Shown: positions 33,938 through 43,003, numbered from the stretch's first letter. The stretch: DNA of 64,000 bases from Selenomonadales bacterium (GCA_018434945.1 JAHDOI010000007.1:25331-89330), one strand, 5' to 3'. Program-made: numbers and translations. The notes: generated by a model not told the origin, from the sequence alone.

Positions 33938-36001
33938 ATGGCCAAGGATTTGCTTCTGGAAATCGGCAGCGAGGAGATACCCGCAAAATTCATGCCGGCC
34001 GCGCTTGCCCAACTGGCCTATATCGCCAGGGCTAAGCTCGCCGAGCGCCGCATCGCCTGCGGCGAGGTGCAGACTTTCGGCACGCCCCGCCGCCTGGTGT
34101 TGGTGGTAAGAGGGCTGGCCGAGCTGCAGGCCGACCGCAACAGCGAGAATAAAGGCCCGGCCGTGAAGATCGCCTTCGACGACAGCGGCGCTCCGACCAA
34201 GGCGGCCCAGGGCTTCGCCCGCGGCCAGGGCGTGGATGTGAAGGATCTTGTCGTCAAGGACGGCTATGTGTACGCCGTGGTCCACGAGGCAGGCCAGCCG
34301 GTCGCCGGCATCCTGCCCGCACTGCTGCCGGAGATCGTCACCGCGCTCAACTTCCCCAAGAGCATGCGCTGGGGCGATCTCGACATAAGATTCGCGCGCC
34401 CCATCCGCTGGCTGGTGGCCCTTTACGGCCGCGACGTCGTGCCTTTCACCCTCGCCGAGGTCACCGCCGGCAACGTCAGCCACGGCCACCGCTTCCTGAG
34501 CAAGGGGCCGGTCACGCTGGCGTCGGCTGACGAGTATTTCGTCAAGATGACGGACAATCACGTCATGGTCGACCAGAATCTCCGCCGCCAGATCATCCGC
34601 GAGCAGGTCGAGAAGCTCGCCGTTCAGCAGGGCGGGACGGCGGTCATCGACGAGGATCTCCTGGAGGAGGTCACCTACCTGGTGGAGTATCCGACCGCGC
34701 TGTGCGGGCGGTTCGAGGAGAAGTACCTCGCCCTGCCGGCGGAGGCGGTCATCACGCCGATGCGCGAACATCAGCGCTATTTCCCGGTTTTCTCGGCCGA
34801 CGGCAGGTTGCTGCCGGTGTTCGTCACCGTCCGCAACGGCGGCCAGGACCACATCGATATCGTCCGTCACGGCAACGAGCGGGTGCTGAAAGCCCGTCTG
34901 GCCGACGCGCGCTTCTTCTTCGAGGAGGATAAGAAGGTGCCGCTGGCCGAAAGGGTGGAGAAGCTCAAGACGATCGTCTTCCAGGAAGGCCTGGGGACGA
35001 TGTACGATAAGACGGTGCGCCTTCAGAAGCTGGCGGCCGCCATCGCCAAGGCGGCCGGCCTGCCGAAGGAGGAGCTGCCCAGGATCGAACGCGGCGCCCG
35101 CCTCGCCAAGGCCGATCTCGTCACCGGCATGGTGTGCGAGTTTACCGAGCTGCAGGGCGTGATGGGCCGCGAGTACGCGAAGCTGGGCGGCGAGGAGCCG
35201 GCGGTGGCCGAGGCGGTGTTCGAGCATTACCTGCCGCGGTTTGCGGGCGACGTTCTTCCCGCGACGCCGGCCGGCCGCATGGTCAGTATCGCCGACAAGC
35301 TGGACAATATCGTGTCCACGTTCAGCCGCGGCCTCATCCCCACCGGCTCACAGGACCCGTATGCCCTCCGCCGTCAGGCTCTGGGCATCGTGAACATTCT
35401 GATCGGCGCCCGCTACCACGTGTCGCTGCGGCAGCTCGCCGCCGCCGCCATGGATTTGCTCGCCATCACCGGCGAGGAACGTCGCGCCGGGCTCAGCGAG
35501 GATATCGCCGAGTTTTTCCGGCTGCGTATGAAAAATGTGCTGGCCGACGAAGGCGTGCGCTACGATATGGTCGACGCCGTGCTGGCGTCCGACACCGACG
35601 ATGTTTACGACGTCTGGCTGCGGGCCAAGGCGCTCGCCGAGGGCGGCGCGACCGAGGCCATGCAGCGGGCCGTCCAGGCGCTGACCCGGGCCGGCAACCT
35701 GGCCAAGAACGCCGGCGAAGGCGCCATCGACCCGGCGTTGTTCGCCAGCGACGGCGAGAAGGAACTGTACGCCGCCCTGGAGAGCGCCCGCAAGGAGATC
35801 GCCGCGCTGACAGCCGCCAGGGATTATGCCGGCGTGCTGAAGGTGGTAGCCGGGCTGACCGACCCCATCGACGCTTTCTTCACCCAGGTGATGGTCATGG
35901 TCGACGATGAGGCCGTACGCAACAACCGGCTCGCCCTGCTGAAGGGCATCACCGCGCTGACCGCCAGATTCGCCGATCTGAGCAAGATAGTTGCCGCATA
36001 G
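33938..36001 (+). CDS. glyS: Glycine-tRNA ligase beta subunit
   Basis: GlyS (687 aa) binds tRNA-Gly and completes the tetrameric synthetase. It begins LLLEIGSEEIPAKFMP, contains NFPKSMRWGD and the HD-like central motif, and ends in a DALR-like anticodon-binding domain. Length is typical. GAAAGGGGG upstream serves as ribosome binding site, overlapping the end of glyQ. The operon ends at the terminator after it. Confidence 0.97.
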   Translation: MAKDLLLEIGSEEIPAKFMPAALAQLAYIARAKLAERRIACGEVQTFGTPRRLVLVVRGLAELQADRNSENKGPAVKIAFDDSGAPTKAAQGFARGQGVDVKDLVVKDGYVYAVVHEAGQPVAGILPALLPEIVTALNFPKSMRWGDLDIRFARPIRWLVALYGRDVVPFTLAEVTAGNVSHGHRFLSKGPVTLASADEYFVKMTDNHVMVDQNLRRQIIREQVEKLAVQQGGTAVIDEDLLEEVTYLVEYPTALCGRFEEKYLALPAEAVITPMREHQRYFPVFSADGRLLPVFVTVRNGGQDHIDIVRHGNERVLKARLADARFFFEEDKKVPLAERVEKLKTIVFQEGLGTMYDKTVRLQKLAAAIAKAAGLPKEELPRIERGARLAKADLVTGMVCEFTELQGVMGREYAKLGGEEPAVAEAVFEHYLPRFAGDVLPATPAGRMVSIADKLDNIVSTFSRGLIPTGSQDPYALRRQALGIVNILIGARYHVSLRQLAAAAMDLLAITGEERRAGLSEDIAEFFRLRMKNVLADEGVRYDMVDAVLASDTDDVYDVWLRAKALAEGGATEAMQRAVQALTRAGNLAKNAGEGAIDPALFASDGEKELYAALESARKEIAALTAARDYAGVLKVVAGLTDPIDAFFTQVMVMVDDEAVRNNRLALLKGITALTARFADLSKIVAA

Positions 36002-36013
36002 CACCGCTTGCAC

Positions 36014-36056
36014 GCCCCCGAGGAGAAAGGGTATAATAACTCGGGGGCCTTTTTTA
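36014..36056 (+). terminator. Intrinsic terminator of glyQS
   Basis: The stem GCCCCCGAG/CTCGGGGGC (36014-36022 with 36040-36048) encloses a 17-base loop and is followed by CTTTTTTATT. Confidence 0.85.
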
Positions 36057-36062
36057 TTCTTC

Positions 36063-36182
36063 GGTCCGTTGATAAGCCCCCATCTGCGGCGTTGGCCCTG
36101 CGCGCGCTTGCTTGCGTACGTTCCGAGTACGCAGCGCGGCGCGTGCTCGTTCCGCCTTGCATCTGGGGGCTTCTGAACGGCC
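36063..36182 (+). repeat. Dispersed intergenic inverted-repeat element, copy 7
   Basis: The 120-bp forward copy has arms GGTCCGTTGATAAGCCCCC and GGGGGCTTCTGAACGGCC, with core CATCTGCGGCGTTG, GCTTGCTTGCGTACG and CGCCTTGCATCTGG. It lies between the glyS terminator and ppsR. Confidence 0.9.
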
Positions 36183-36205
36183 CTCTGTCAGGAGGTATTT
36201 TTATT

Positions 36206-37042
36206 ATGCAACAAGAGATAATCTACGCCCTCTCCGATTCCATCGGCGAGACGGCCGAGCTGGTGGCCCGCGCCACCGCGAGCCAGTTCGACCTCAGCCG
36301 GTTCGATATCGTCCGTGTGCCGTATATCAATTCCGTGAGCCAGATCGAGGAGGTGCTCGAGGCTGCGGCCGAAACGGGGAGCGTCGTCTGCCACACCCTG
36401 GTGTCGCCTCAACTGCGGGCGGCGGTGGTGGAGCTGGCGAAGGTGCACGGCGTCCATACCATCGATATCATGGGGCCGATGATCCAGGCGGTCCAGCAGG
36501 CGACTTCGCTGACACCCAAGCTGAAACCCGGCCTGATGCACAAGCTAGACCAGGAGTACTTCCGGCGGGTGGAGGCGGTGGAGTTCGCCGTCAAGTACGA
36601 CGACGGCAAGAACCCCTGGGGCATACCCAAGGCCGATATAATTCTCATCGGCGTGTCCCGCACCTCCAAGACGCCTCTGAGCATGTATCTGGCCCATAAG
36701 CGGGTCAAGGTGGCCAATGTGCCGTTGGTGCCGGAGGTGCCGCCGCCGCAGGAACTTTTCCAGGTGCCCGCCCACCGCATAGTGGGGCTGGTGATCAACC
36801 CTTACAAGCTCAACGAGATCCGTGCCGAACGACTGCGGACGATGGGCCTGGGCTCGGATGCCAGCTACGCCAACATCGACCGCATAACCGAGGAGCTCGA
36901 GCACGCGAAAAGCCTGATGCGCAAATTGCAGTGCCCGATCATCGACGTTTCCAACAAGGCCATCGAAGAGACGGCCAACAAGATCCTGGAAATCGTCCAG
37001 AAAGGCGGCCCCAAGGGAGGTCATAATGAATACCGTGCGTGA
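36206..37042 (+). CDS. ppsR: Pyruvate, phosphate dikinase regulatory protein (PDRP, DUF299)
   Basis: This 278-aa bifunctional kinase/phosphorylase of the PpsR/PDRP family regulates pyruvate phosphate dikinase or PEP synthase by ADP-dependent phosphorylation. It shows ALSDSIGETAELVARA, the P-loop-like GVSRTSKTPLSMYLA near 152-166 and RLRTMGL. The ATG at 36206 follows AGGAGGT. The Bacillus homologue YqfL occupies the same position between glyS and dnaG. It overlaps lepB by 17 bases. Confidence 0.95.
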   Translation: MQQEIIYALSDSIGETAELVARATASQFDLSRFDIVRVPYINSVSQIEEVLEAAAETGSVVCHTLVSPQLRAAVVELAKVHGVHTIDIMGPMIQAVQQATSLTPKLKPGLMHKLDQEYFRRVEAVEFAVKYDDGKNPWGIPKADIILIGVSRTSKTPLSMYLAHKRVKVANVPLVPEVPPPQELFQVPAHRIVGLVINPYKLNEIRAERLRTMGLGSDASYANIDRITEELEHAKSLMRKLQCPIIDVSNKAIEETANKILEIVQKGGPKGGHNEYRA

Positions 37043-37583
37043 AGCCGGCGAATGGCTGCAGAGTTTTGTCCTCGCGGCCGCGATCGCTCTGGTTATCAAC
37101 GTTTTCGTCTTTCAACCCACCGCAGTGATGGGACAGTCGATGGAGCCGACTTTCCACGAAGGCGAGCGGATCTATCTCTCCAAGGTGGCCCATACCCTGG
37201 GCAAGCTGCCCGGTTACGGCGACATTGTGGTGCTCGACAGCCGCGTCGACCGCACCCGCAGATTAGCCGACGACGTTACCGAGCCGGTGAACAACGTGGT
37301 GACGTTCGTCAGGGGCGGCGTGCCGGCAAAACATATCTGGGTGAAGCGGGTGATCGGCCTGCCGGGCGATGTGCTTGAATTCAGGAACGGCAAGGTTTAC
37401 CGCAACGGCAAGGCGCTTGCCGAGGATTACGTCAAGGAACCGATGCGCTATTCCTCGCCCGGCAAGGTGACTGTGCCGGCCGGACATGTTTTCGTGATGG
37501 GCGACAACCGCAACAATTCCAGCGACAGCCGCTTTATCGGCAGCATCCCCGCCGGCCATATCCTGGGGGTCATGCTGTTTTAG
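37026..37583 (+). CDS. lepB: Signal peptidase I
   Basis: This 185-aa membrane serine protease removes signal peptides from secreted proteins. A single N-terminal membrane helix (about 14-30) is followed by the catalytic Ser in GQSMEPT (S38) and the Lys in VKRVIGLPGD (K107). Box E is GDNRNNSSDSR. The single anchor and length are typical of Gram-positive-type enzymes. It overlaps the ppsR 3' end. Confidence 0.96.
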   Translation: MNTVREAGEWLQSFVLAAAIALVINVFVFQPTAVMGQSMEPTFHEGERIYLSKVAHTLGKLPGYGDIVVLDSRVDRTRRLADDVTEPVNNVVTFVRGGVPAKHIWVKRVIGLPGDVLEFRNGKVYRNGKALAEDYVKEPMRYSSPGKVTVPAGHVFVMGDNRNNSSDSRFIGSIPAGHILGVMLF

Positions 37584-37603
37584 CTCCGGGGCCAGGATCA
37601 GGC

Positions 37604-37635
37604 AATAAAAGAACCCCCGGCGCCCGCCGGGGGTT
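37604..37635 (-). terminator. Terminator between convergent lepB and the LptA-like gene
   Basis: The stem AACCCCCGGC/GCCGGGGGTT (37612-37621 with 37626-37635) has a 4-base loop. On the minus strand it is followed by CTTTTATTGCC, so it mainly terminates the LptA-like transcript; termination on the plus strand is probably weaker. Confidence 0.8.
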
Positions 37636-37650
37636 AGTTGTCAGGATTTA

Positions 37651-38166
37651 TTAGCCGCCGCCCGCCGTTATCGGGATGGTCGGCTGGACAATTGTGTTGG
37701 TTTCGACGTTGTAGGTCACTCTGTCCGCGGTCCAGGTTTTGTCGTTCTGGGTCACCTGGACGTTGCCGCTGAAGACGCCGAGTTTGCTGTTCCAGTTGAA
37801 TTCGACCCGGTCGGCGGTCACGCACAGGCCGGTGCGTTTGAAGGTGACGCCGCCGTCGATCTTGGCCCGGTCCTGCATGCCGAATACGTAGACGTCATGG
37901 CCGGTGAAGTAGATGTCGCCCTGGGTGACGGTGACGCCGCCGGTGCCCCAGACCTCCAGCGAGGCCACGCTGACCCTGGCCATGCCGGCGGTGATGATCC
38001 GGTCCTTCACTTCTATGTAGACGTTGCCTTTGAGGACATAGAGCCCGGTATTGATATCGAAATAGGTTTTGTCGGCTTTGATGACAGGTTTAGCCGGGGC
38101 GGCGCAGGCGATGCCGGTGAGCAGGAAAAGGGCCAGGAGGGTGACGAACATAGTTTTTGGTCGCAT
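37651..38166 (-). CDS. LptA/OstA-like periplasmic protein
   Basis: The 171-aa protein has a signal peptide (about 1-22, ending IACAAP). An OstA/LptA-type beta-jellyroll repeat region follows (ADKTYFDINTGLYVLKGNVY, then ADRVEFNWNSKLGVFSGNVQV). LptA-family proteins carry lipopolysaccharide across the periplasm, so the gene fits a Firmicute with an outer membrane. It is the only minus-strand gene in its region. TATAAT on the minus strand at 38191-38196 is a likely -10; its -35 is weak. It could be a paralogue separate from the main lpt operon. Confidence 0.8.
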   Translation of the reverse strand: MRPKTMFVTLLALFLLTGIACAAPAKPVIKADKTYFDINTGLYVLKGNVYIEVKDRIITAGMARVSVASLEVWGTGGVTVTQGDIYFTGHDVYVFGMQDRAKIDGGVTFKRTGLCVTADRVEFNWNSKLGVFSGNVQVTQNDKTWTADRVTYNVETNTIVQPTIPITAGGG

Positions 38167-38301
38167 TGTTAACCCGCCTTTCTATATAAAATTATAGCAG
38201 TGGCGCCGAAAAAATGATATTGTAAATATATGTAAACTGGATGGGCTGTCTTATACCGGGACAAGAATCTCTTATCGCCGGGAGCGAATGGAGGATTGGC
38301 C

Positions 38302-38907
38302 GTGGGGCTTCATAATTATCTCGTCTTTGTGCGCAAGCTCAACAATATGGGCCGGTGGGCCACCGAGTTCATGCACCAGCGGACGACGGTGAGCGAGCAT
38401 TCCTTCCTCGTTGCCCAGATCGGCCAGATGCTGGCCCTGATCGAGGAGGAAAACGGCGGCAAAGTCGACTGGGGCCGGCTGTTCCGCAAGCTCATCAATC
38501 ACGATGTCATCGAGTCGATCACCGGCGATATCCTCAGTACGACGAAGTATAAGAACCCCGAGCTGTCGGCGGCTCTGACCATCATCGAGAAGGAGCTGGC
38601 TGAGGAGACGCTTTTCGCCGAGATGGAGCAGCCTTACCGCGACCTATACCGCGAGCTGCTGTTCGACGGCAAGGACGACAGTCTGGAAGGCCAGATCCTG
38701 AGGGCGGCCGACAATATCGACGCGCTGATGGAGTGCATTTTCGAGGTTAAGTTAAATAATATCGGCCTGTTTGAGGAAAAGTACCATACGATCCTCGGGA
38801 AACTGAAAGCGAGCGAGCTTGCCAGCGTCCGCTACTTCATCGCCAACGTGCTACCCGGGTTGGTGGCGGACTGCGAGCGGCTGGCGAAGAAGACCGGCGG
38901 AAAATAA
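38302..38907 (+). CDS. HD-domain phosphohydrolase, YfbR-like 5'-nucleotidase
   Basis: This 201-aa protein is similar in pattern to YfbR, which dephosphorylates deoxyribonucleoside 5'-monophosphates. Metal-binding HD signatures are VSEHSFLVAQIGQML, the central HD in LINHDVIESITGDI and a late AADNIDALMEC Asp. The GTG at 38302 is preferred with GGAGGA 6 bases upstream over the TTG at 38296. It is divergent from the LptA-like gene. Confidence 0.85.
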   Translation: MGLHNYLVFVRKLNNMGRWATEFMHQRTTVSEHSFLVAQIGQMLALIEEENGGKVDWGRLFRKLINHDVIESITGDILSTTKYKNPELSAALTIIEKELAEETLFAEMEQPYRDLYRELLFDGKDDSLEGQILRAADNIDALMECIFEVKLNNIGLFEEKYHTILGKLKASELASVRYFIANVLPGLVADCERLAKKTGGK

Positions 38908-38923
38908 TAAAGGAGGAATAAAG

Positions 38924-39274
38924 ATGAAAGCCGATGATCCGCGCGACGAAGCCGAACAGAAGACCGTGCTTGAGAATCCCCCCGTCGGGATAAGCGAGAG
39001 CCAGCGGGAAGGGGTTTTTGTCAACGGTTTCATCTGCCAGCACTGCGGGCTGCACTTCAACCTGTTTTCCTGGAAGGCCAACCGCCACCGGGCCGACAAC
39101 ACCTTCTGCCCGGAGTGCGGACGCCGGGGAGCGTATATCCATTATCGCCGGATGCTCAGCGATAAGACTTACCGCGACGAGAAGTCCAAGGACGAGATTT
39201 TCCGCCATGTGCCCTGGCCGGGCAGCCAGCTGATGGGCGACTCGGTGATCATGGCGTCGCCGCAGAAAAAATAA
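38924..39274 (+). CDS. Small zinc-ribbon protein of unknown function
   Basis: The 116-aa protein has two CxxC pairs (CQHC near 40-43 and CPEC near 65-68), consistent with a zinc ribbon. A charged N-terminus and a basic middle (SWKANRHRADNTF) are also seen. I do not recognise the family. The ATG at 38924 has AGGAGGA 7 bases upstream. It follows the HD phosphohydrolase by 16 bases, so the two are probably co-transcribed, and it ends before a terminator. Confidence 0.75.
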   Translation: MKADDPRDEAEQKTVLENPPVGISESQREGVFVNGFICQHCGLHFNLFSWKANRHRADNTFCPECGRRGAYIHYRRMLSDKTYRDEKSKDEIFRHVPWPGSQLMGDSVIMASPQKK

Positions 39275-39300
39275 TGGCCGGCGATGCGTCGGCTGTGTAA

Positions 39301-39323
39301 CGGAGCTTCGGCTCCGGTATTTT
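39301..39323 (+). terminator. Intrinsic terminator after the zinc-ribbon gene
   Basis: The stem CGGAGC/GCTCCG with a TTCG tetraloop (39301-39316) is followed by GTATTTTTTT. Confidence 0.85.
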
Positions 39324-39383
39324 TTTGCTTAGCAAAATATCTCGCCTTTGTCAAGGGGGAAAAGAGGATATTTCTCCTTTGCC

Positions 39384-39411
39384 TTGAATAGTAATAATGC
39401 AAAAAGATAAT
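39384..39411 (+). promoter_or_regulatory. Probable promoter of the dnaG-rpoD operon
   Basis: TTGAAT (39384-39389) and GATAAT (39406-39411) are spaced by 16 bases, 62 bases before dnaG. Confidence 0.5.
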
Positions 39412-39473
39412 AGGTCTCCGCATCGGCCTGGTTACGATCACTATATTGTTCGTGGGCGCTAAGGTGAGGTTAT

Positions 39474-41276
39474 ATGAAAGATGCTGTTTTCGACGATTTT
39501 ATCGACAGGCTGCGCTCCCAGAGCGATATAGTCAGCGTCATCTCCGAATACGTACCGCTGAAAAAACGGGGGAAGAACTACTGGGGCTGTTGCCCGTTCC
39601 ACCATGAGAAAACACCGTCTTTTTCCGTGACGCCCGATAAAGGTTTTTTTTATTGCTTCGGGTGCCAGACAGGCGGCAATGTTTTCAACTTCCTCATGAA
39701 GCTGGAGAACCTGACGTTCATGGAAGCGGTCAAGAAACTGGCGGCGAAAATGAACGTTCCCGTGCCTGAGAAGGAAAAGTCCGAGCACGAGCGGCAGGTG
39801 GAGCGGGAGATGGCCGGCCTGCTGAAGGCCAACGCCACGGCGAGCGATTTTTTCCATTCCTGTCTAACCAAGACGGGTTACGGCAAGGAGGCCAGGGAAT
39901 ATCTCAGGGGCCGGGGGATAGACGACGAGACGATCGCCACCTTCCGGCTGGGTTTCGCTCCCAAGGCGTGGGATAAGCTGACGGTCGCCCTGACCGGCCG
40001 CGGCTTCACCGCCGAAACGCTGGCGAAAGCCGGCCTGGCGGTGGCGCGGACGGGCGGCGACGGTGTCTACGACCGGTTCCGCGACCGGATAATGTTTCCG
40101 ATCGCGGACGCGCGCGGCCGGGTGATCGGCTTCGGCGGCCGGGTTATGGACGGCAGCCAGCCCAAGTACCTCAACACGTCCGAGACGCCGGTCTTCAACA
40201 AGCGCTATGTCCTGTACGGGTTCGACCTCGCCTATCAGGCCATCAAGCAGGCCGGCAGGGCGATTGTCGTCGAAGGGTACATGGATCTGATCGCGCTCCA
40301 TGCCGGCGGGATAAAGAACGCCGTCGCCTCGCTCGGCACGTCGTTCACTCTCGAGCAGGCCAGGCAGCTGGCGCGCAACGCGAGTGAGATCTATTTCGCC
40401 TACGACAGCGACGCCGCGGGCCAGAACGCCACGCTGAGGGCTCTGGCGACCGTGCGGGCGCTGGGGCTTTCCGTGCGGGTCATCGCCCTGCCGGATGGCA
40501 AGGATCCCGACGAGTTTATCAGAAAGCACGGCGCCGACGCCTTCCGCACCCTTATGGACCAGGCGCCCGCCCTGCTGGCTTATCAGGTAAGCCAGGCGCT
40601 GCAGGCGCACGACTACTCCGGTGCTTCGGGCAAGATGGGCGTTCTCGCCCAGGCCATCCCGGCTCTGGCCGAGGCTCCCGATCTGGCGGAGGTCAACGAG
40701 CATATCAGGATGCTGTCCCAAACGCTCGGCATCCACGAAGAGGATATCCGGCGGGAGATACGCAAGGTGCAGCAAAAGGATAAAGCTGCCAACCGCGGGC
40801 AGAATAGTAGTAACGCGTTCAATCTGTCGCAGAAGCTGGCGCCGAAGACGGTGGCGGCCGAACGGCAACTCATCCGCCTGATGCTGGAGGACGGTTCGAT
40901 TATCCCTTATGTCCAGGCGGAACTGAACGGTGAAGATATTCAGGGCGGAGAGCGGAAAACGATAATCAATTCGCTGTTTACTGCGTATAATATGGGAAAA
41001 AGTCCCGCCGCCGACAGCCTGGCAATTAGTCTCCCGGAGTCGGCAGCCACCGAGTTGTCGAATATTATGGTAATGGAGATACAACTCAGCGATATTTCCC
41101 GCGTTGTCGACGATTGTATCAGGATCATCAGGGTAGCCCGCCTGGAGCCCCTGATCATGGTTCACAGTCAGCGGGCCGAGGAATTTCTACGTTTGGGGGA
41201 CGAAAGCAACTATCGGCAGGAATTAGCCGAAAGTCAGCGAATAAAAGATGAAATTAGCAAATTGCACCATTCATGA
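39474..41276 (+). CDS. dnaG: DNA primase
   Basis: DnaG (600 aa) makes RNA primers for replication. The CHC2 zinc finger has C40, H43, C61 and C64 (GCCPFHHEKTPSF...FYCFGCQTGG). The catalytic core and TOPRIM domain contain VVEGYMDLIALH and YDSDAAGQNA. A helical C-terminal domain (about 450-600) contacts the helicase. AAGGTGAGG precedes the ATG. It forms the sigma operon with rpoD. Confidence 0.97.
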   Translation: MKDAVFDDFIDRLRSQSDIVSVISEYVPLKKRGKNYWGCCPFHHEKTPSFSVTPDKGFFYCFGCQTGGNVFNFLMKLENLTFMEAVKKLAAKMNVPVPEKEKSEHERQVEREMAGLLKANATASDFFHSCLTKTGYGKEAREYLRGRGIDDETIATFRLGFAPKAWDKLTVALTGRGFTAETLAKAGLAVARTGGDGVYDRFRDRIMFPIADARGRVIGFGGRVMDGSQPKYLNTSETPVFNKRYVLYGFDLAYQAIKQAGRAIVVEGYMDLIALHAGGIKNAVASLGTSFTLEQARQLARNASEIYFAYDSDAAGQNATLRALATVRALGLSVRVIALPDGKDPDEFIRKHGADAFRTLMDQAPALLAYQVSQALQAHDYSGASGKMGVLAQAIPALAEAPDLAEVNEHIRMLSQTLGIHEEDIRREIRKVQQKDKAANRGQNSSNAFNLSQKLAPKTVAAERQLIRLMLEDGSIIPYVQAELNGEDIQGGERKTIINSLFTAYNMGKSPAADSLAISLPESAATELSNIMVMEIQLSDISRVVDDCIRIIRVARLEPLIMVHSQRAEEFLRLGDESNYRQELAESQRIKDEISKLHHS

Positions 41277-41324
41277 CGGACGCTGTGCCTTATCCGGGGA
41301 ATGCCAAGGGAGGAGGGGAGTAGA

Positions 41325-42425
41325 ATGAGCGAGAAGAAGAACATACAAGCAGAACATGTCAACGAACTGCTGCACAAGGGCAAGAAGCGCGGCGGCATGC
41401 TGACGTACGCCGAAATCATGGACACTCTCCAGAACGAGGACCTCACTCCCGACGAAATCGACGATATGTATGAGGTCTTTTCCAACAAAGGGATCGAGAT
41501 AGTCGACGAGGTCCCGGACGTTGAGGCCCTGGATGATGCCGATATTTCCGAGACGCCGGAAGAGGTGGACATCGACCTTACCATCCCGGAAGGGGTGAGC
41601 ATCGACGACCCTGTCCGGATGTACCTCAAAGAGATCGGCCGGGTGCCGCTGCTGTCGGCGGACGAGGAAATCGAGCTTGCCAAGCGCATGGGAGCGGGCG
41701 ACGAAGAGGCCAAACGCCGCCTGGCGGAAGCCAACCTGCGCCTGGTGGTCAGCATAGCCAAACGCTATGTCGGCAGGGGGATGCTGTTCCTGGATCTCAT
41801 CCAGGAGGGCAACCTCGGCCTTATCAAGGCAGTCGAGAAATTCGACTACAACAAGGGCTTCAAATTCAGCACCTACGCGACCTGGTGGATCCGTCAAGCA
41901 ATAACCCGGGCGATCGCCGACCAGGCCCGCACCATCCGTATCCCGGTGCATATGGTAGAGACGATCAACAAGCTGATCCGCGTGTCCCGCCAGCTGCTGC
42001 AGGAGCTGGGCCGCGAGCCGAGCCCGGAGGAGATCGCCAAGGAGATGGATGTCAGCGTCGAACGGGTGCGTGAGATCATGAAGATCGCCCAGGAACCCGT
42101 GTCGCTGGAGACGCCCATCGGCGAGGAGGAGGATTCGCACCTCGGCGATTTCATCGAGGACCAGGACGCGCCGGCGCCGGCCGAGGCAGCTTCCTTCATG
42201 CTCCTCAAGGAGCAGCTGGAGGAAGTGCTGGAGACGCTGACACCCAGGGAGGAAAAGGTGCTCAGGCTGCGTTTCGGCCTGGATGACGGGCGGGCGCGGA
42301 CGCTGGAGGAAGTGGGCCAGCATTTCGGCGTCACCCGCGAGCGCATTCGCCAGATCGAGGCCAAGGCGCTTCGCAAGCTGCGCCACCCGAGCCGCAGCAA
42401 GAAGCTGAAGGATTTCCTGGAATAG
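41325..42425 (+). CDS. rpoD: RNA polymerase primary sigma factor (SigA/RpoD)
   Basis: The house-keeping sigma factor (366 aa) has region 1.1 at the N-terminus, region 1.2 ([17 protein letters not shown]) and region 2 with [12 protein letters not shown] and [13 protein letters not shown]. Region 3 and region 4 ([19 protein letters not shown]) follow. Its length matches Gram-positive SigA. The ATG at 41325 follows AGGAGGGGAG. A dispersed repeat begins 13 bases after the stop. Confidence 0.99.
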   Translation: MSEKKNIQAEHVNELLHKGKKRGGMLTYAEIMDTLQNEDLTPDEIDDMYEVFSNKGIEIVDEVPDVEALDDADISETPEEVDIDLTIPEGVSIDDPVRMYLKEIGRVPLLSADEEIELAKRMGAGDEEAKRRLAEANLRLVVSIAKRYVGRGMLFLDLIQEGNLGLIKAVEKFDYNKGFKFSTYATWWIRQAITRAIADQARTIRIPVHMVETINKLIRVSRQLLQELGREPSPEEIAKEMDVSVERVREIMKIAQEPVSLETPIGEEEDSHLGDFIEDQDAPAPAEAASFMLLKEQLEEVLETLTPREEKVLRLRFGLDDGRARTLEEVGQHFGVTRERIRQIEAKALRKLRHPSRSKKLKDFLE

Positions 42426-42438
42426 GATAATAGTTTGA

Positions 42439-42577
42439 GGCCGTTCAGAAACCCCCAGATGCACGTCCTGACTTCGCCAGCTTTGTCAGCGCTTCTGACT
42501 TGCTGGCGATTGTTTTTCCGATTTTTGTGCGGGGCGCACCGAGGAGCAGAAACGCAGATGGGGGTTTATCAACGGCC
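42439..42577 (-). repeat. Dispersed intergenic inverted-repeat element, copy 8 (replaced core)
   Basis: The arms GGCCGTTCAGAAACCCCCA and TGGGGGTTTATCAACGGCC are intact. AAACCCCC/GGGGGTTT replaces AAGCCCCC/GGGGGCTT on both sides, so pairing is kept. The usual GTACG core is replaced by unrelated sequence with a CGCCAGC/GCTGGCG hairpin and a T-rich stretch. Confidence 0.8.
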
Positions 42578-42626
42578 GAAGCGAGGCCGCCCCCATTAAT
42601 TACTAAAATAGATTGTCCCTAAAGCC

Positions 42627-42655
42627 TTGACGGCGGGGGTGGCCTGTCTTATAAT
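42627..42655 (+). promoter_or_regulatory. tRNA operon promoter
   Basis: TTGACG (42627-42632) and TATAAT (42650-42655) have a 17-base spacer, 19 bases before tRNA-Asn. The stretch GCCTTGACGGCGGGGG is identical to the one in the rnpB promoter. Confidence 0.88.
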
Positions 42656-42674
42656 ATATTTTGTCAGTGCACAT

Positions 42675-42749
42675 TCCTCGATAGCTCAATGGTAGAGCAC
42701 GCGGCTGTTAACCGCGGGGTTGTAGGTTCGAGTCCTACTCGAGGAGCCA
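42675..42749 (+). tRNA. tRNA-Asn (GTT)
   Basis: The 75-nt cloverleaf has acceptor TCCTCGA/TCGAGGA, anticodon GTT in the loop CTGTTAA, T-loop GGTTCGAGTCC and encoded CCA. Confidence 0.97.
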
Positions 42750-42802
42750 CTTTCGATTGCTAAGACAGGTCTTCTTCGGAAAACCTGTTTTATATATCTT
42801 CG

Positions 42803-42877
42803 GGGCCTATAGCTCAGCGGTAGAGCAGCCGGCTCATAACCGGCCGGTCCCTGGTTCGATCCCAGGTGGGCCCACCA
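42803..42877 (+). tRNA. tRNA-Met (CAT), elongator type
   Basis: The 75-nt cloverleaf has acceptor GGGCCTA/TGGGCCC, anticodon stem GCCGG/CCGGC, loop CTCATAA and encoded CCA. A paired first base and no triple G-C pairs in the anticodon stem argue against initiator tRNA. A lysidine-modified Ile tRNA with the same anticodon cannot be excluded. Confidence 0.93.
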
Positions 42878-42891
42878 ATCTTACTTTATCC

Positions 42892-42966
42892 GGCCCGTTG
42901 GTCAAGCGGTTAAGACACCGCCCTTTCACGGCGGTATCAGGGGTTCGAATCCCCTACGGGTCACCA
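42892..42966 (+). tRNA. tRNA-Glu (TTC)
   Basis: The 75-nt cloverleaf has acceptor GGCCCGT/ACGGGTC, anticodon TTC in CTTTCAC, T-loop GGTTCGAATCC and encoded CCA. Confidence 0.97.
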
Positions 42967-42974
42967 CAAAGGCG

Positions 42975-43003
42975 AAAAGCGCAGCAGCGATGCTGCGCTT
43001 TTT
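42975..43003 (+). terminator. Intrinsic terminator of the tRNA cluster
   Basis: A 12-bp stem AAAAGCGCAGCA/TGCTGCGCTTTT with a GCGA loop is followed by a T-rich tail. Confidence 0.93.

Noticed and set aside
42803..42877. Initiator tRNA-Met
   Set aside because: The first acceptor base pair is matched, and the anticodon stem lacks the three consecutive G-C pairs typical of initiators.
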